A stretch of DNA of 64,000 nt, taken from positions 1,178,001 to 1,242,000 of the forward strand of contig NZ_LT827021.1 of NCBI RefSeq assembly GCF_900169505.1, in the 5' to 3' direction. Each line of letters begins with the position of its first letter. The first letter of the stretch is position 1. This stretch comes from Arabiibacter massiliensis (GTDB taxonomy: Bacteria > Actinomycetota > Coriobacteriia > Coriobacteriales > Eggerthellaceae). A program made the position numbers and the translations under genes. Shown here piece after piece: positions 10,563 through 18,778 of the stretch. Below the pieces are notes generated by a model that was not told the DNA's origin, made no database searches, and saw only the letters and a list, made by a program, of their open reading frames with translations.

Positions 10563-10637
10563 TCAGCCCTTCCTTCCGAACAGCTTGCCGAAGCCCTTCT
10601 TCACCGCGTCGTACGCCGCACCTGCGGCGTCGACCAT
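10563..10637 (-). CDS. Putative 24-residue cationic peptide ORF between hisA and hisF
   Basis: An ATG three bases after the hisA stop opens a 24-codon frame that ends four bases before the hisF ATG, so it fills the gap like an operon gene. The product begins [12 protein letters not shown] and ends [12 protein letters not shown], an Ala-rich half followed by a Lys/Arg/Gly/Phe half that could form an amphipathic helix. Codons are GC-rich like those of its neighbours. I see no strong Shine-Dalgarno of its own; coupling from hisA is possible. It could instead be the remains of a frameshifted hisA tail or simply leader sequence for hisF. Confidence 0.35.
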   Translation of the reverse strand: MVDAAGAAYDAVKKGFGKLFGRKG

Positions 10638-10640
10638 CGG

Positions 10641-11477
10641 TCAACAGGGTATGACGGGCGCGGGATGGGGGTCGTCGGGCCCGACGGACGGCTGCGGGGC
10701 GACCGCCGCGCCGCACGGGTTCGACTGGACGGCGGCGGCCTCCATGCGGCGCGTAGCGTCCTCGCAGGCGCGCACGCCCTCGGCCACCGAGAGCGCGCCC
10801 TCGTACACGGCACGCCCCGCGATGACGCCTTCGACGCTGGCCGCTACCTGGCCGAGCGCCTCGATGTCGGCGAGGCCCGCCACGCCGCCCGACGCGATCA
10901 CGGGACGGCCGAACGCCTCGGCCATGCGCACGTACGCGGCCGGATCGATGCCCGTCTGCATGCCGTCGCGCGCGATGTCGGTGTACACGAGATGGCGAAA
11001 TCCCAGGTCGGCAACGTGGCGCGCCAGCTCCTCGGCAGCCACGCCGGAGCCCTCGCGCCAGCCCGCCACGGCCACCTCGCCGCCTCGCGCGTCGATGCCG
11101 GCCGCGAGCAGCTTGCCGTAGCGCGCGATGGCGGCCTCCGCGAAATCAGGGTCGGCCACGAGCGAGGTGCCCAGCACCACGCGCGACACGCCGGCGTCGG
11201 CCAGGCGCGCGATGGTGGGAAGCGAGCGGACGCCGCCGCCCACCTCCACCTTGAGCAGGGTCTTCGCCAGGATGCGCTCGATGAGGGCGATGTTCTCCGG
11301 CTCGCCCGAACGAGCGCCGTCGAGGTCGACCACATGCAGCCACGAGGCACCCTGCTCCTCGAAGGCCTGCGCCTGCGCGGCGGGGTCGTCGTTGTAGACC
11401 GTCACCTGGTCGTAGTCGCCTTTGGCGAGGCGGACGGCCTTGCCGCCCAGGATATCGATGGCCGGGAGCAGGTACAT
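10641..11477 (-). CDS. hisA: Phosphoribosyl-formimino-AICAR-phosphate isomerase
   Basis: A 278-residue TIM-barrel isomerase, step four of histidine synthesis. MYLLPAIDILGGKAVRL with catalytic Asp8, VEVGGGVRS, YTDIARDGM with the second catalytic Asp, and ASGGVAG are seen. The last 35 or so residues, after RACEDATRRMEAAAV, are Pro/Ala-rich and have no family counterpart; HisA is normally about 240-250 residues. The tail and the tiny ORF that follows hint at a decayed or altered 3' end. Confidence 0.93.
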   Translation of the reverse strand: MYLLPAIDILGGKAVRLAKGDYDQVTVYNDDPAAQAQAFEEQGASWLHVVDLDGARSGEPENIALIERILAKTLLKVEVGGGVRSLPTIARLADAGVSRVVLGTSLVADPDFAEAAIARYGKLLAAGIDARGGEVAVAGWREGSGVAAEELARHVADLGFRHLVYTDIARDGMQTGIDPAAYVRMAEAFGRPVIASGGVAGLADIEALGQVAASVEGVIAGRAVYEGALSVAEGVRACEDATRRMEAAAVQSNPCGAAVAPQPSVGPDDPHPAPVIPC

Positions 11478-11480
11478 GGC

Positions 11481-12248
11481 TCACGCCCCTTTCACGAAGT
11501 CGACGAAATTGCGCAGCAGCGCCGCGCCCGCGTCCGAGCTCTTCTCGGGATGGAACTGCACGCCGAAGGCGGCCTCGCCGTACTGCACGGCAGAGGGGAA
11601 CGCCACGCTGTGCGCGGTCTCGCCGATGGCGAACGGACCCGACGGCGCGATATAGCTATGCGTGAAGTAGAAATAGGTGCCCGACGGTATGCCGTCGAAC
11701 AGGGGGCAGATGCCGTCGCCGTCCGCAAGGGCTTCGGCAGCCTCCAGTCGCTCAGACAGTCCTCGCTGCGCTGTGGAACTCGCTTGGTGGAGGCCGCCGA
11801 AGCCCTCGCTGCCGTCACGCAGTTGCACCGTGTTCCAGCCTACGTGGGGCACCTTGTAGGAGAGGCCTTGGTCGTCCTGCTTGGGCATCCTTGTTACGAC
11901 GCCCGGCAGGACGGCCAGGCCGGGGGCGTTGCGGGTGGATTCCTCGTCGTCCTCAAGCGGCGCGCCTTCGACGCCTTCCTCGAACATGAGGTGCATGCCC
12001 AGGCAGATGCCGAGGAACGGCACGCCGGCGGCGATGCGGCGGCGAATGACGTCCATCTGCCCGAGTTCGGTCATGGTGGCGGAGGCGTCGGCGAACGCGC
12101 CCACGCCCGGCAGCACGATGGCGTCGGCCGCCGCGATGGCGGCCGCATCGTCGGTGACGAACGCGTCGCCTCCCGCAGCGGCCAGGCCGCGCTCGACACT
12201 CTTCAGATTGCCCTTGCGGTAGTCGACGACGGCGATGCGACGGGCCAT
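11481..12248 (-). CDS. hisH: Imidazole glycerol phosphate synthase, glutaminase subunit, with repeat-encoded insert
   Basis: A 255-residue class I glutamine amidotransferase that feeds ammonia to HisF. The nucleophile Cys is in GICLGMHLMFEEG, and the His/Glu pair is in GVQFHPEKSS. HisH proteins are usually about 200 residues. Here about 25 extra residues (roughly 149-173, including HQASSTAQRGLSERL) sit between KVPHVGWNTVQ and the FDGIPSGTYFYFTHSY strand, and they are encoded exactly by repeat family B. All catalytic segments are intact, so the insert is probably tolerated in a surface loop. The ATG overlaps the hisB stop (TGATG). Confidence 0.92.
   Translation of the reverse strand: MARRIAVVDYRKGNLKSVERGLAAAGGDAFVTDDAAAIAAADAIVLPGVGAFADASATMTELGQMDVIRRRIAAGVPFLGICLGMHLMFEEGVEGAPLEDDEESTRNAPGLAVLPGVVTRMPKQDDQGLSYKVPHVGWNTVQLRDGSEGFGGLHQASSTAQRGLSERLEAAEALADGDGICPLFDGIPSGTYFYFTHSYIAPSGPFAIGETAHSVAFPSAVQYGEAAFGVQFHPEKSSDAGAALLRNFVDFVKGA
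11728..11806. repeat. Family B repeat inside hisH, copy B1
   Basis: Arms of 19 bp at 11728-11746 (AGGGCTTCGGCAGCCTCCA) and 11788-11806 are complementary with a single mismatch. Between them lies the conserved core that begins GTCGCTCAGACAGTCCT and ends GGAACTCGCTTGG. The minus strand is translated within HisH. Confidence 0.85.
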
Positions 12249-12841
12249 CACAGACTGCCCTTCGTGCTGGGAAGCGCATCGCCCAGGCGCGCGTCGGGCT
12301 CCACGGCCTCGCGCAGGGCGCGCGCCACGGCCTTGAACGCCGCCTCGACGATGTGGTGCGCGTTCTCGCCGGCGAGGCCCCGCACGTGCAGCGTGACGCC
12401 CGCGTTGGCGGCGAACGCGATGAAGAACTCCTTGGCGAGCGTCGCATCGAACGCGCCGATCATCACGGGCGGCACGTCCACGTCCCAGTGCAGCTGGCCG
12501 CGGCCCGACAGGTCGCAGGCGGCCAGCACCAGCGCCTCGTCCATCGGCAGCGCGAGCGAGCCGAACCGGCGGATGCCGCGCTTGTCGCCGAGCGCCTGGG
12601 CGAACGCCTGCCCCAGCACGATGCCCGTGTCCTCCACCGTGTGGTGGCCGTCCACCTCGAGGTCGCCCTTCGCGCGCACGCGCAGGTCGAACATGCCGTG
12701 GCGGCCGAACGCGGCCAGCATGTGGTCGAAGAACCCGATGCCCGTCTCCACGTCGGCCGCACCCGTGCCGTCAAGGTTCACGGAGAGCTCGATGTCCGTT
12801 TCGTTCGTCGTGCGCCGCAGGGCGGCGGTTCGGTTTTCCAT
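12248..12841 (-). CDS. hisB: Imidazoleglycerol-phosphate dehydratase
   Basis: A 197-residue monofunctional dehydratase with no histidinol-phosphatase domain. The paired metal motifs FFDHMLAAFGRHG, DGHHTVEDTGI, PMDEALV, FFIAFA and GENAHHIVEAAFKA are all present. It lies between hisC and hisH; the 3' end overlaps hisH by one base. A family A repeat separates it from hisC. Confidence 0.95.
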   Translation of the reverse strand: MENRTAALRRTTNETDIELSVNLDGTGAADVETGIGFFDHMLAAFGRHGMFDLRVRAKGDLEVDGHHTVEDTGIVLGQAFAQALGDKRGIRRFGSLALPMDEALVLAACDLSGRGQLHWDVDVPPVMIGAFDATLAKEFFIAFAANAGVTLHVRGLAGENAHHIVEAAFKAVARALREAVEPDARLGDALPSTKGSL

Positions 12842-12870
12842 GGTGCCTCGTCCTTTCGTTGTCGGCTGGT

Positions 12871-12947
12871 GCCGCAGGGGATCCTTCGACTCGCTTCGCT
12901 CGCTCAGGATGACAGAGGGGGTTGCGTTCGCTCGCTCAGGATGACAA
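12871..12947. repeat. Family A repeat at the hisC 3' end, copy A2
   Basis: GCCGCAGGGGATCCTTCGAC is followed by two tandem copies of a unit ending CGCTCGCTCAGGATGACA. The distal unit overlaps hisC: on the minus strand TTGTCATCCTGA encodes the final Leu-Ser-Ser and the stop. Confidence 0.85.
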
Positions 12948-14010
12948 ATCGCACTTCCCCATCACCGCATCCCGCAACGCGCGCAGGAACGCGTCGTTCT
13001 CCTCCGGCGAGCCGACGCTCACGCGCAGGCAGTCCTCCAGAAGCGGCGCACGCGAGAAGTCGCGCACGAGCACGCCGCGGCCGTAGAGCATCTCCCAGAT
13101 CTGGCCCGCGTTCTCGATGCGGAACAGCACGTAGTTCGCGTCCGACGGGAACGGCTTCACGCCGGGGATGCGCTTGAGGCCGTCGATGACGCGGGCGCGC
13201 TCGGAGATGATGTCCCGGATGCCCGGCTCGAACTTCGCGCGGTTGGCGTACACCACGCGCGCGACGGCCTGCGACACCGCGTCCACCGAGTACGGCTGGC
13301 GCACCTTCACGAACTCGCGCACCACCTCCGCGTCGCCCAGAAGGTAGCCCATCCGCACACCCGCGAGGCTGAACGCCTTCGAGAACGTGCGCAGGATGAC
13401 GAGGTTCTTGTGCTTGTCCAGGTAGGGCCGCATCGTCTGGCGCGAGAACTCGAAGTACGCCTCGTCCACCATGACGAGCGCGTCGGTGGCGTCGAGCACG
13501 CGCAGCATGAACTCCTCGCCGGCGAGCTGCCCCGTGGGGTTGTTCGGGCTCGTGATGATCAGGTAGTCGATGCCGCCCTCGGCCAGGCGCGCGAGCACGG
13601 CCTCCTCGTCGATGGAGAAGTCCGCGCGGCGCGGCACGTCCACCACCGCCGTGTTCGTAAGGCGCGCGTTGGCATCGTAGACCGAGAACGTGGGCGGCAG
13701 GTTGAGGAACGTGCGCCCCGGCCCGCCCCACGCGAGCGCCAGGTTGAATAAGAGCTCGTCGCCGCCGTTGCCCACGAGCACCTGGTCGCGGTCGAGGCCG
13801 TTCGCCTCGGCGATCATGTCGCGCAGGTCGTTGGCGAGAGGATCCGGGTAGCGGTTCAGCGGCAGGCGCTTGATCTCGCGCATGATGTCGCGGCGGACCT
13901 CCTGCTCAACGTCGTGCGGGTTCTCGTTGGCCGAGAGGAACGCGTCGGCGGGCAGGTACTTCGGGTCGTAGGGCTCAAGGCCCGCGAGCTGCGGAGCCGG
14001 GGCGCAGACG

Positions 14011-14018
<8 letters not shown>
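12936..14018 (-). CDS. hisC: Histidinol-phosphate aminotransferase
   Basis: A 360-residue fold-type I PLP enzyme. SANENPHD, the cofactor loop GNGGDELL, SPNNPTG, DEAYFEFS, the PLP lysine in TFSKAFSLAGVRMGY and the substrate arginine region RVSVGSPEEN are visible. I chose the ATG at 14018 (GGGGGAG upstream, 8-bp overlap with hisD) over the longer frame. The last residues DLSS and the stop are written by a family A repeat, so the native C-terminus has been replaced or trimmed. Confidence 0.93.
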
Positions 14019-15363
<1,345 letters not shown>

Positions 15364-15365
15364 GT

Positions 15366-17024
15366 CTACTTCCTTTCCTCGGCGTCCGCTCCCTGCGCGT
15401 CGCGCGCGAGCGTCCGGGCCAATTGTACGATACGTGCGTCCGTGCGGAACGCGCAGGTGTTCGCGAAGAAGCGGGCGGTGGACGAGAGCACCTCATCGAC
15501 CACCACGAGGTCGTTCTCGCGCAGGGTGGTGCCGGTGGCCGTGATGTCCACGATGCGCTCGGCCATCCCCGTCAAGGGTGCCAGCTCGATGTTTCCATGG
15601 AGTTTCACGATCTCCACCTGCATGCCCGTCTTCGCGTAATGGGCGGCCGTGATGCGGGGGTATTTCGTGGCCACGCGGATGGATCCGAGGCGGCGGAGGT
15701 GCTCGTCGGTGGCCTCGGCCGCGCCGGCGGGCTCGGCCACGACGAAGCGGCACGCGCCGTACTCGAGGTCGACCAGCTCCACCACGTCGCGCTCGGCCTC
15801 GAGCAGGGAGTCCTTGCCGCAGATGCCGCAGTCCGCCGCGCCCGAGGCCACGAAGGCCGGCGCGTCGGTGGGCCGCACGATGACGTACTCGACGCCCGGG
15901 TTGCGGATGATGAGCTGCCGCCCCGGGTTCGCGAGGCCGGCCACGTCGAGGCCGGCGGCCTCGAGGGCCGCCACCGTGTCGGCGTTGAGCGACCCCTTCG
16001 GCACCGCGATGCGCAAGGGGGGGGCCTCGACGTCCGCAGGCGCGCCGGCGGCCGAAGCGGCCATGGCCTGCTCGAGGAAGAACGCGAAGCCGGCGGCGGG
16101 GCGGCTCTCACCGTAGGAGCCGATCATGTTGTCGTAGCGGCCCCCCGCGCCCAGCGGCGAGCCCAGGCCGGGCGCGTAGGCTTCGAACACGATGCCCGTG
16201 TAGTAGTCGAACGAGCTCATGACCGAGAAGTCCACGAGCAGCCTATCGGCCAGCCCTCGCTCGGACAGGAGGTCGAACGTGGCCGCGAACGCGTCGAGGC
16301 CGTCCTCGCAGCCGAGCGGCGACACGAGCGCGCGCACCTCGTCGATGGCCTCCCGGCCCCCGCGGATGCGCGGCAGCGCGCGGATGGCGGCGGAGAACAC
16401 GGGAGGCGCGCCCGCCTCGGCGGCGCCCTCCCCCGTCAGGCGGTCGAGCTCCACGAAGTTTGAGCGGTGGTAGGCGTCGAGCACCTGCTCCTTCCACGAC
16501 GCGGCGGCGCCGCAGGCCGCGAGCAGCGCGCGCAGCACACCCACGGTGGCGAGCGCCAGGCGGCAGTCGCGCGCGCCGGCTAGCTCGAGCGCCTCCACGA
16601 GCAGCTCCACCACCTCGGCGTCGGCCTGGGCACCGGCCTCGCCGATGCACTCGATGCCGATCTGCGTCATCTCGCGCGCCTCGGCCTGCATGCTGCCGTC
16701 GGCCTCGCGGAACACGCGCTGCATGTAGCGGAAGCGCAGCGGCCCTGCGCAGTCGGCGAAGCGCGTCGCGCACATGCGCGCCACCTGCAGCGTCACGTCG
16801 GGGCGCATGGCCAGAAGGTCGCCGCGCGCGTCGAAGAACTTGAACGGCGAGCCCGGCACGCGGCCCCCCGCGCGCATGACGTCCATGACCTCGAGCGTGG
16901 GCGTCTCGATGGGCAGGTAGCCGCGCTCGGCGAAGCACGCCTGCACGTCGCGGGCGATGCGCTCGCGCGCCACCGCCTCGTCGGTCAGCACGTCCCGAAA
17001 TCCCGCCGGCGTCACCAGGTTCAT
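15366..17024 (-). CDS. hisZG: HisZ-HisG fusion: ATP phosphoribosyltransferase with its regulatory subunit
   Basis: One 552-residue frame joins two proteins that normally form a hetero-octamer. Residues 1-322 are HisZ, a catalytically dead class II HisRS homologue: TPAGFRDVL, MRPDVTLQVARM, RFRYMQRVFRE, SFDYYTGIVFEAYAPG and GGRYDNMIGSYG. After an Ala/Pro linker (about 323-335), residues 336-552 are a short-form HisG: LRIAVPKGSLN, CGICGKDSL, IRVATKYPRITAAHY, LHGNIELAPL and VDITATGTTLREN. It catalyses the first committed and feedback-controlled step. It is the first gene of the operon, with a likely promoter at 17159-17186 and a parS-like site in the leader. Confidence 0.92.
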   Translation of the reverse strand: MNLVTPAGFRDVLTDEAVARERIARDVQACFAERGYLPIETPTLEVMDVMRAGGRVPGSPFKFFDARGDLLAMRPDVTLQVARMCATRFADCAGPLRFRYMQRVFREADGSMQAEAREMTQIGIECIGEAGAQADAEVVELLVEALELAGARDCRLALATVGVLRALLAACGAAASWKEQVLDAYHRSNFVELDRLTGEGAAEAGAPPVFSAAIRALPRIRGGREAIDEVRALVSPLGCEDGLDAFAATFDLLSERGLADRLLVDFSVMSSFDYYTGIVFEAYAPGLGSPLGAGGRYDNMIGSYGESRPAAGFAFFLEQAMAASAAGAPADVEAPPLRIAVPKGSLNADTVAALEAAGLDVAGLANPGRQLIIRNPGVEYVIVRPTDAPAFVASGAADCGICGKDSLLEAERDVVELVDLEYGACRFVVAEPAGAAEATDEHLRRLGSIRVATKYPRITAAHYAKTGMQVEIVKLHGNIELAPLTGMAERIVDITATGTTLRENDLVVVDEVLSSTARFFANTCAFRTDARIVQLARTLARDAQGADAEERK

Positions 17025-17078
17025 TCCTCGCCTTCTTCCTTCCGTCCACCGGCCGCAGCCGGAATGTCACCACGAACG

Positions 17079-17098
17079 AATGTTTCACGTGAAACATT
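17079..17098. promoter_or_regulatory. parS-like ParB binding site
   Basis: AATGTTTCACGTGAAACATT is a perfect 20-bp palindrome. Its central 16 bases are identical to the bacterial chromosomal parS consensus TGTTTCACGTGAAACA (established for Bacillus subtilis and conserved in actinobacteria). It lies in the hisZG leader. It suggests ParB loading here and probably proximity to the replication origin. I found only one such site in the window. Confidence 0.88.
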
Positions 17099-17158
17099 TC
17101 CGCCATCGGAGCCGCGGCGCGCCCTCAACCCGAGCCAACGCCGCCTTCGCGTTCCGCT

Positions 17159-17186
17159 ACTTTACCACAGTAGAGTGCTAAAGCAA
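17159..17186 (-). promoter_or_regulatory. Likely promoter of the his operon
   Basis: On the minus strand TTGCTT (17181-17186) and TAAAGT (17159-17164) are separated by 16 bp, about 130 bp before the hisZG start. This is the only AT-rich stretch in that leader. Confidence 0.45.
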
Positions 17187-17277
17187 GATATTTCTGCGAT
17201 GCCCATCATTTTACGACACGAACGGCCCCGCGCCTGTCCATGAAAGCGACGCCGCACCGCACCCTTCGAAGAACACA

Positions 17278-17419
17278 ACTTGTGACGGTTTTGCGCACGG
17301 ATGCGGGCGCGCCGCTGGCATATCCCCAGGTCGGTCAAAGCCGTCAAACGCTTTCCGCCGAGAAACCATCCGGAAAAGGACGAAAAACAGCCTCCCCTGC
17401 GCGCAAAACCGTCACAAGT
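17278..17419. repeat. Family D inverted-repeat element D1
   Basis: ACTTGTGACGGTTTTGCGC (17278-17296) is repeated perfectly in inverted orientation at 17401-17419, with 104 bp between. The interior shares AACGCTTTC and CGGAAAAG with copy D3; CGGAAAAG lies at the same distance (75-82) from the left arm. Its CCCAGGTCGG box is on the opposite strand relative to D3. It lies 28 bp after the DUF2797 gene. Confidence 0.8.
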
Positions 17420-17446
17420 GACCGAGGTGGTCGCAAGGGAGCGCCG

Positions 17447-18340
17447 TCAGAACAGCGAGAACTGCTGGGGCTCGTAGGCGTACTCGCACACCACCTCGTC
17501 CTCGAGGAGCTCGACCTCGTGGGACTCCCAGTCCTTCACCGGCACGACGTAGTTCGCGCCGGCCTGCTCGAACACGAGCGCGCCGCCCACCATGCCGATG
17601 CAGCGCCCGCCGCACTCGTCGTCGTGGCCCTCGGGAACCTGCAGGTCGTGGCAGTCAGGCGACGGCCCGCCGAAGTAGAACGGCGAGAGGTCCTGCGCCG
17701 GCTCCGCGCCGTCGAGGCCGAGGCGCGCGACCTCGCGGTCGAGCACCTCCCGAGCCTCCGCGAAGTCGTAGCGCTCCTCCACGAGCAGGCGCGTCTTGAG
17801 CGAGGCGCGCATGGTTTCCAGAATGCCCGGCTGCGCGCACATCGCCGCCTCCAGCTCGCGCGCGTCGTCGGCGTTCTCGAAGCGACCCACGATGCGCGCC
17901 GCCCGCGACCCCTGCTCGAGCAGCCGCTCGATGCCGCGCGCCTGCGCCGAGATGCCGGCCTTCACGTGGCGCGGCGAGAAGTACGCCAGATACGCGAAAT
18001 GCGGCGTGAGGTTGTAAGCGCGCTGCTGGGGCGAGATGAAGTCGGCGTGGTAGAACGACGGGTTGAAGCCGGTGGCCTGCATGCAGGCGGGGCACATCGC
18101 CTCCTTCGAATCGGGCAGGAGCTCCACATTGAGCGGGCAGACGCTCCGCTCGGACGAGCCCAGATCGAAGCGCCCCACGCAGCGTCGCGCGGGCAGGCGG
18201 CGCAGCGAGAACGTGCGCCCGCGCACGGAAAAGCGCTGCTGGACGCCGGCGTCCACGTCGTTGATCAGGAGATAGGGCCCGGATTCGGCGAAGCCGTGGC
18301 CCGCCAGGACGGTCGTGCGACCGTTTGCAAATGTCGTCAT
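17447..18340 (-). CDS. DUF2797 family protein
   Basis: A 297-residue protein that I recognise as DUF2797 from two landmarks. One is a Cys-containing block (CVGRFDLGSSERSVCPL ... CPACMQATGFNP). The other is ISPQQRAYN followed by a GIY-YIG-like stretch (HFAYLAYF, KAGIS, ERLLEQGSRAARIV). The molecular function is unknown; a zinc-binding, nuclease-like fold is an inference. The start at 18340 has GAGGTG eight bases upstream, so I prefer it to the longer frame. It stands alone between the his and gat operons. Confidence 0.65.
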   Translation of the reverse strand: MTTFANGRTTVLAGHGFAESGPYLLINDVDAGVQQRFSVRGRTFSLRRLPARRCVGRFDLGSSERSVCPLNVELLPDSKEAMCPACMQATGFNPSFYHADFISPQQRAYNLTPHFAYLAYFSPRHVKAGISAQARGIERLLEQGSRAARIVGRFENADDARELEAAMCAQPGILETMRASLKTRLLVEERYDFAEAREVLDREVARLGLDGAEPAQDLSPFYFGGPSPDCHDLQVPEGHDDECGGRCIGMVGGALVFEQAGANYVVPVKDWESHEVELLEDEVVCEYAYEPQQFSLF

Positions 18341-18439
18341 GATGTTCACCTCGTGCAACTCAAATGATCTCTCTCAGTGTTTCGAGGAGAATGATACCGC
18401 ACGAGGGGCACATCCGCATGGCCCGACGGCCGTCGCGCC

Positions 18440-18481
18440 GAAAAAACAGGGGCTGCGGCGCATCGGCTGCCGCAGCCCCTG
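18440..18481 (-). terminator. Rho-independent terminator of the gat operon
   Basis: On the minus strand AGGGGCTGCGGC pairs with GCCGCAGCCCCT over a 9-nt loop and is followed by GTTTTTTC. It lies just after the small membrane-protein gene, the last gene downstream of gatB. Confidence 0.85.
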
Positions 18482-18494
18482 CCATAGAGCAGCG

Positions 18495-18770
18495 TCAGCC
18501 CAGCTGCATCTGGGCGACCATCTGCGACATGTTGTAGGAGAAGTACACGGCCACGACCACGTACAGGGTGGCCGCCACCTTCGCAACGATGTGCCAGTCG
18601 CTTCGCCAGGCGAGCACGATGCCCACCGGCCAGAACACGAGCAGGAAGAACACGATCCAGAACGTCTGCTCGTACCACTTCCTCGGATCCGGATCCTCTT
18701 CGAGATCGTTCGCGCTCCGGCGCAGATCCTTGCGCTGCCAGTCCCCCGGCCTCCTGCTGTCGTCAGCCAT
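18495..18770 (-). CDS. Small two-helix membrane protein
   Basis: A 91-residue protein with a charged N-terminus (RKDLRRSANDLEEDPDPRKWYEQ). Two hydrophobic helices follow, WIVFFLLVFWPVGIVLAW and VAKVAATLYVVVAVYFS, and the end is short and polar. The start is eight bases after the gatB stop, with GGGGG upstream. I do not recognise the family precisely. Its place at the tail of the gat operon, before the terminator, suggests only co-transcription. Confidence 0.7.
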   Translation of the reverse strand: MADDSRRPGDWQRKDLRRSANDLEEDPDPRKWYEQTFWIVFFLLVFWPVGIVLAWRSDWHIVAKVAATLYVVVAVYFSYNMSQMVAQMQLG

Positions 18771-18778
18771 GATGCCCC

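Larger units (their letters stand above)
17025..17446. other. 422-bp spacer upstream of the his operon
   Basis: This gap holds, from left to right, the his leader, a perfect parS-like palindrome, a likely his promoter and the family D inverted-repeat element D1, each listed separately. I see no gene in it. Confidence 0.7.

Noticed and set aside
17080..17106. Small coding start MAEMFHVKH on the minus strand
   Set aside because: It is simply the translation of the parS-like palindrome and its flank in an alternative frame.
17165..17185. Possible CIRCE element upstream of the his operon
   Set aside because: Only one half-site (GAGTGCTAA) is present; the facing half does not match, and his genes are not heat-shock genes.
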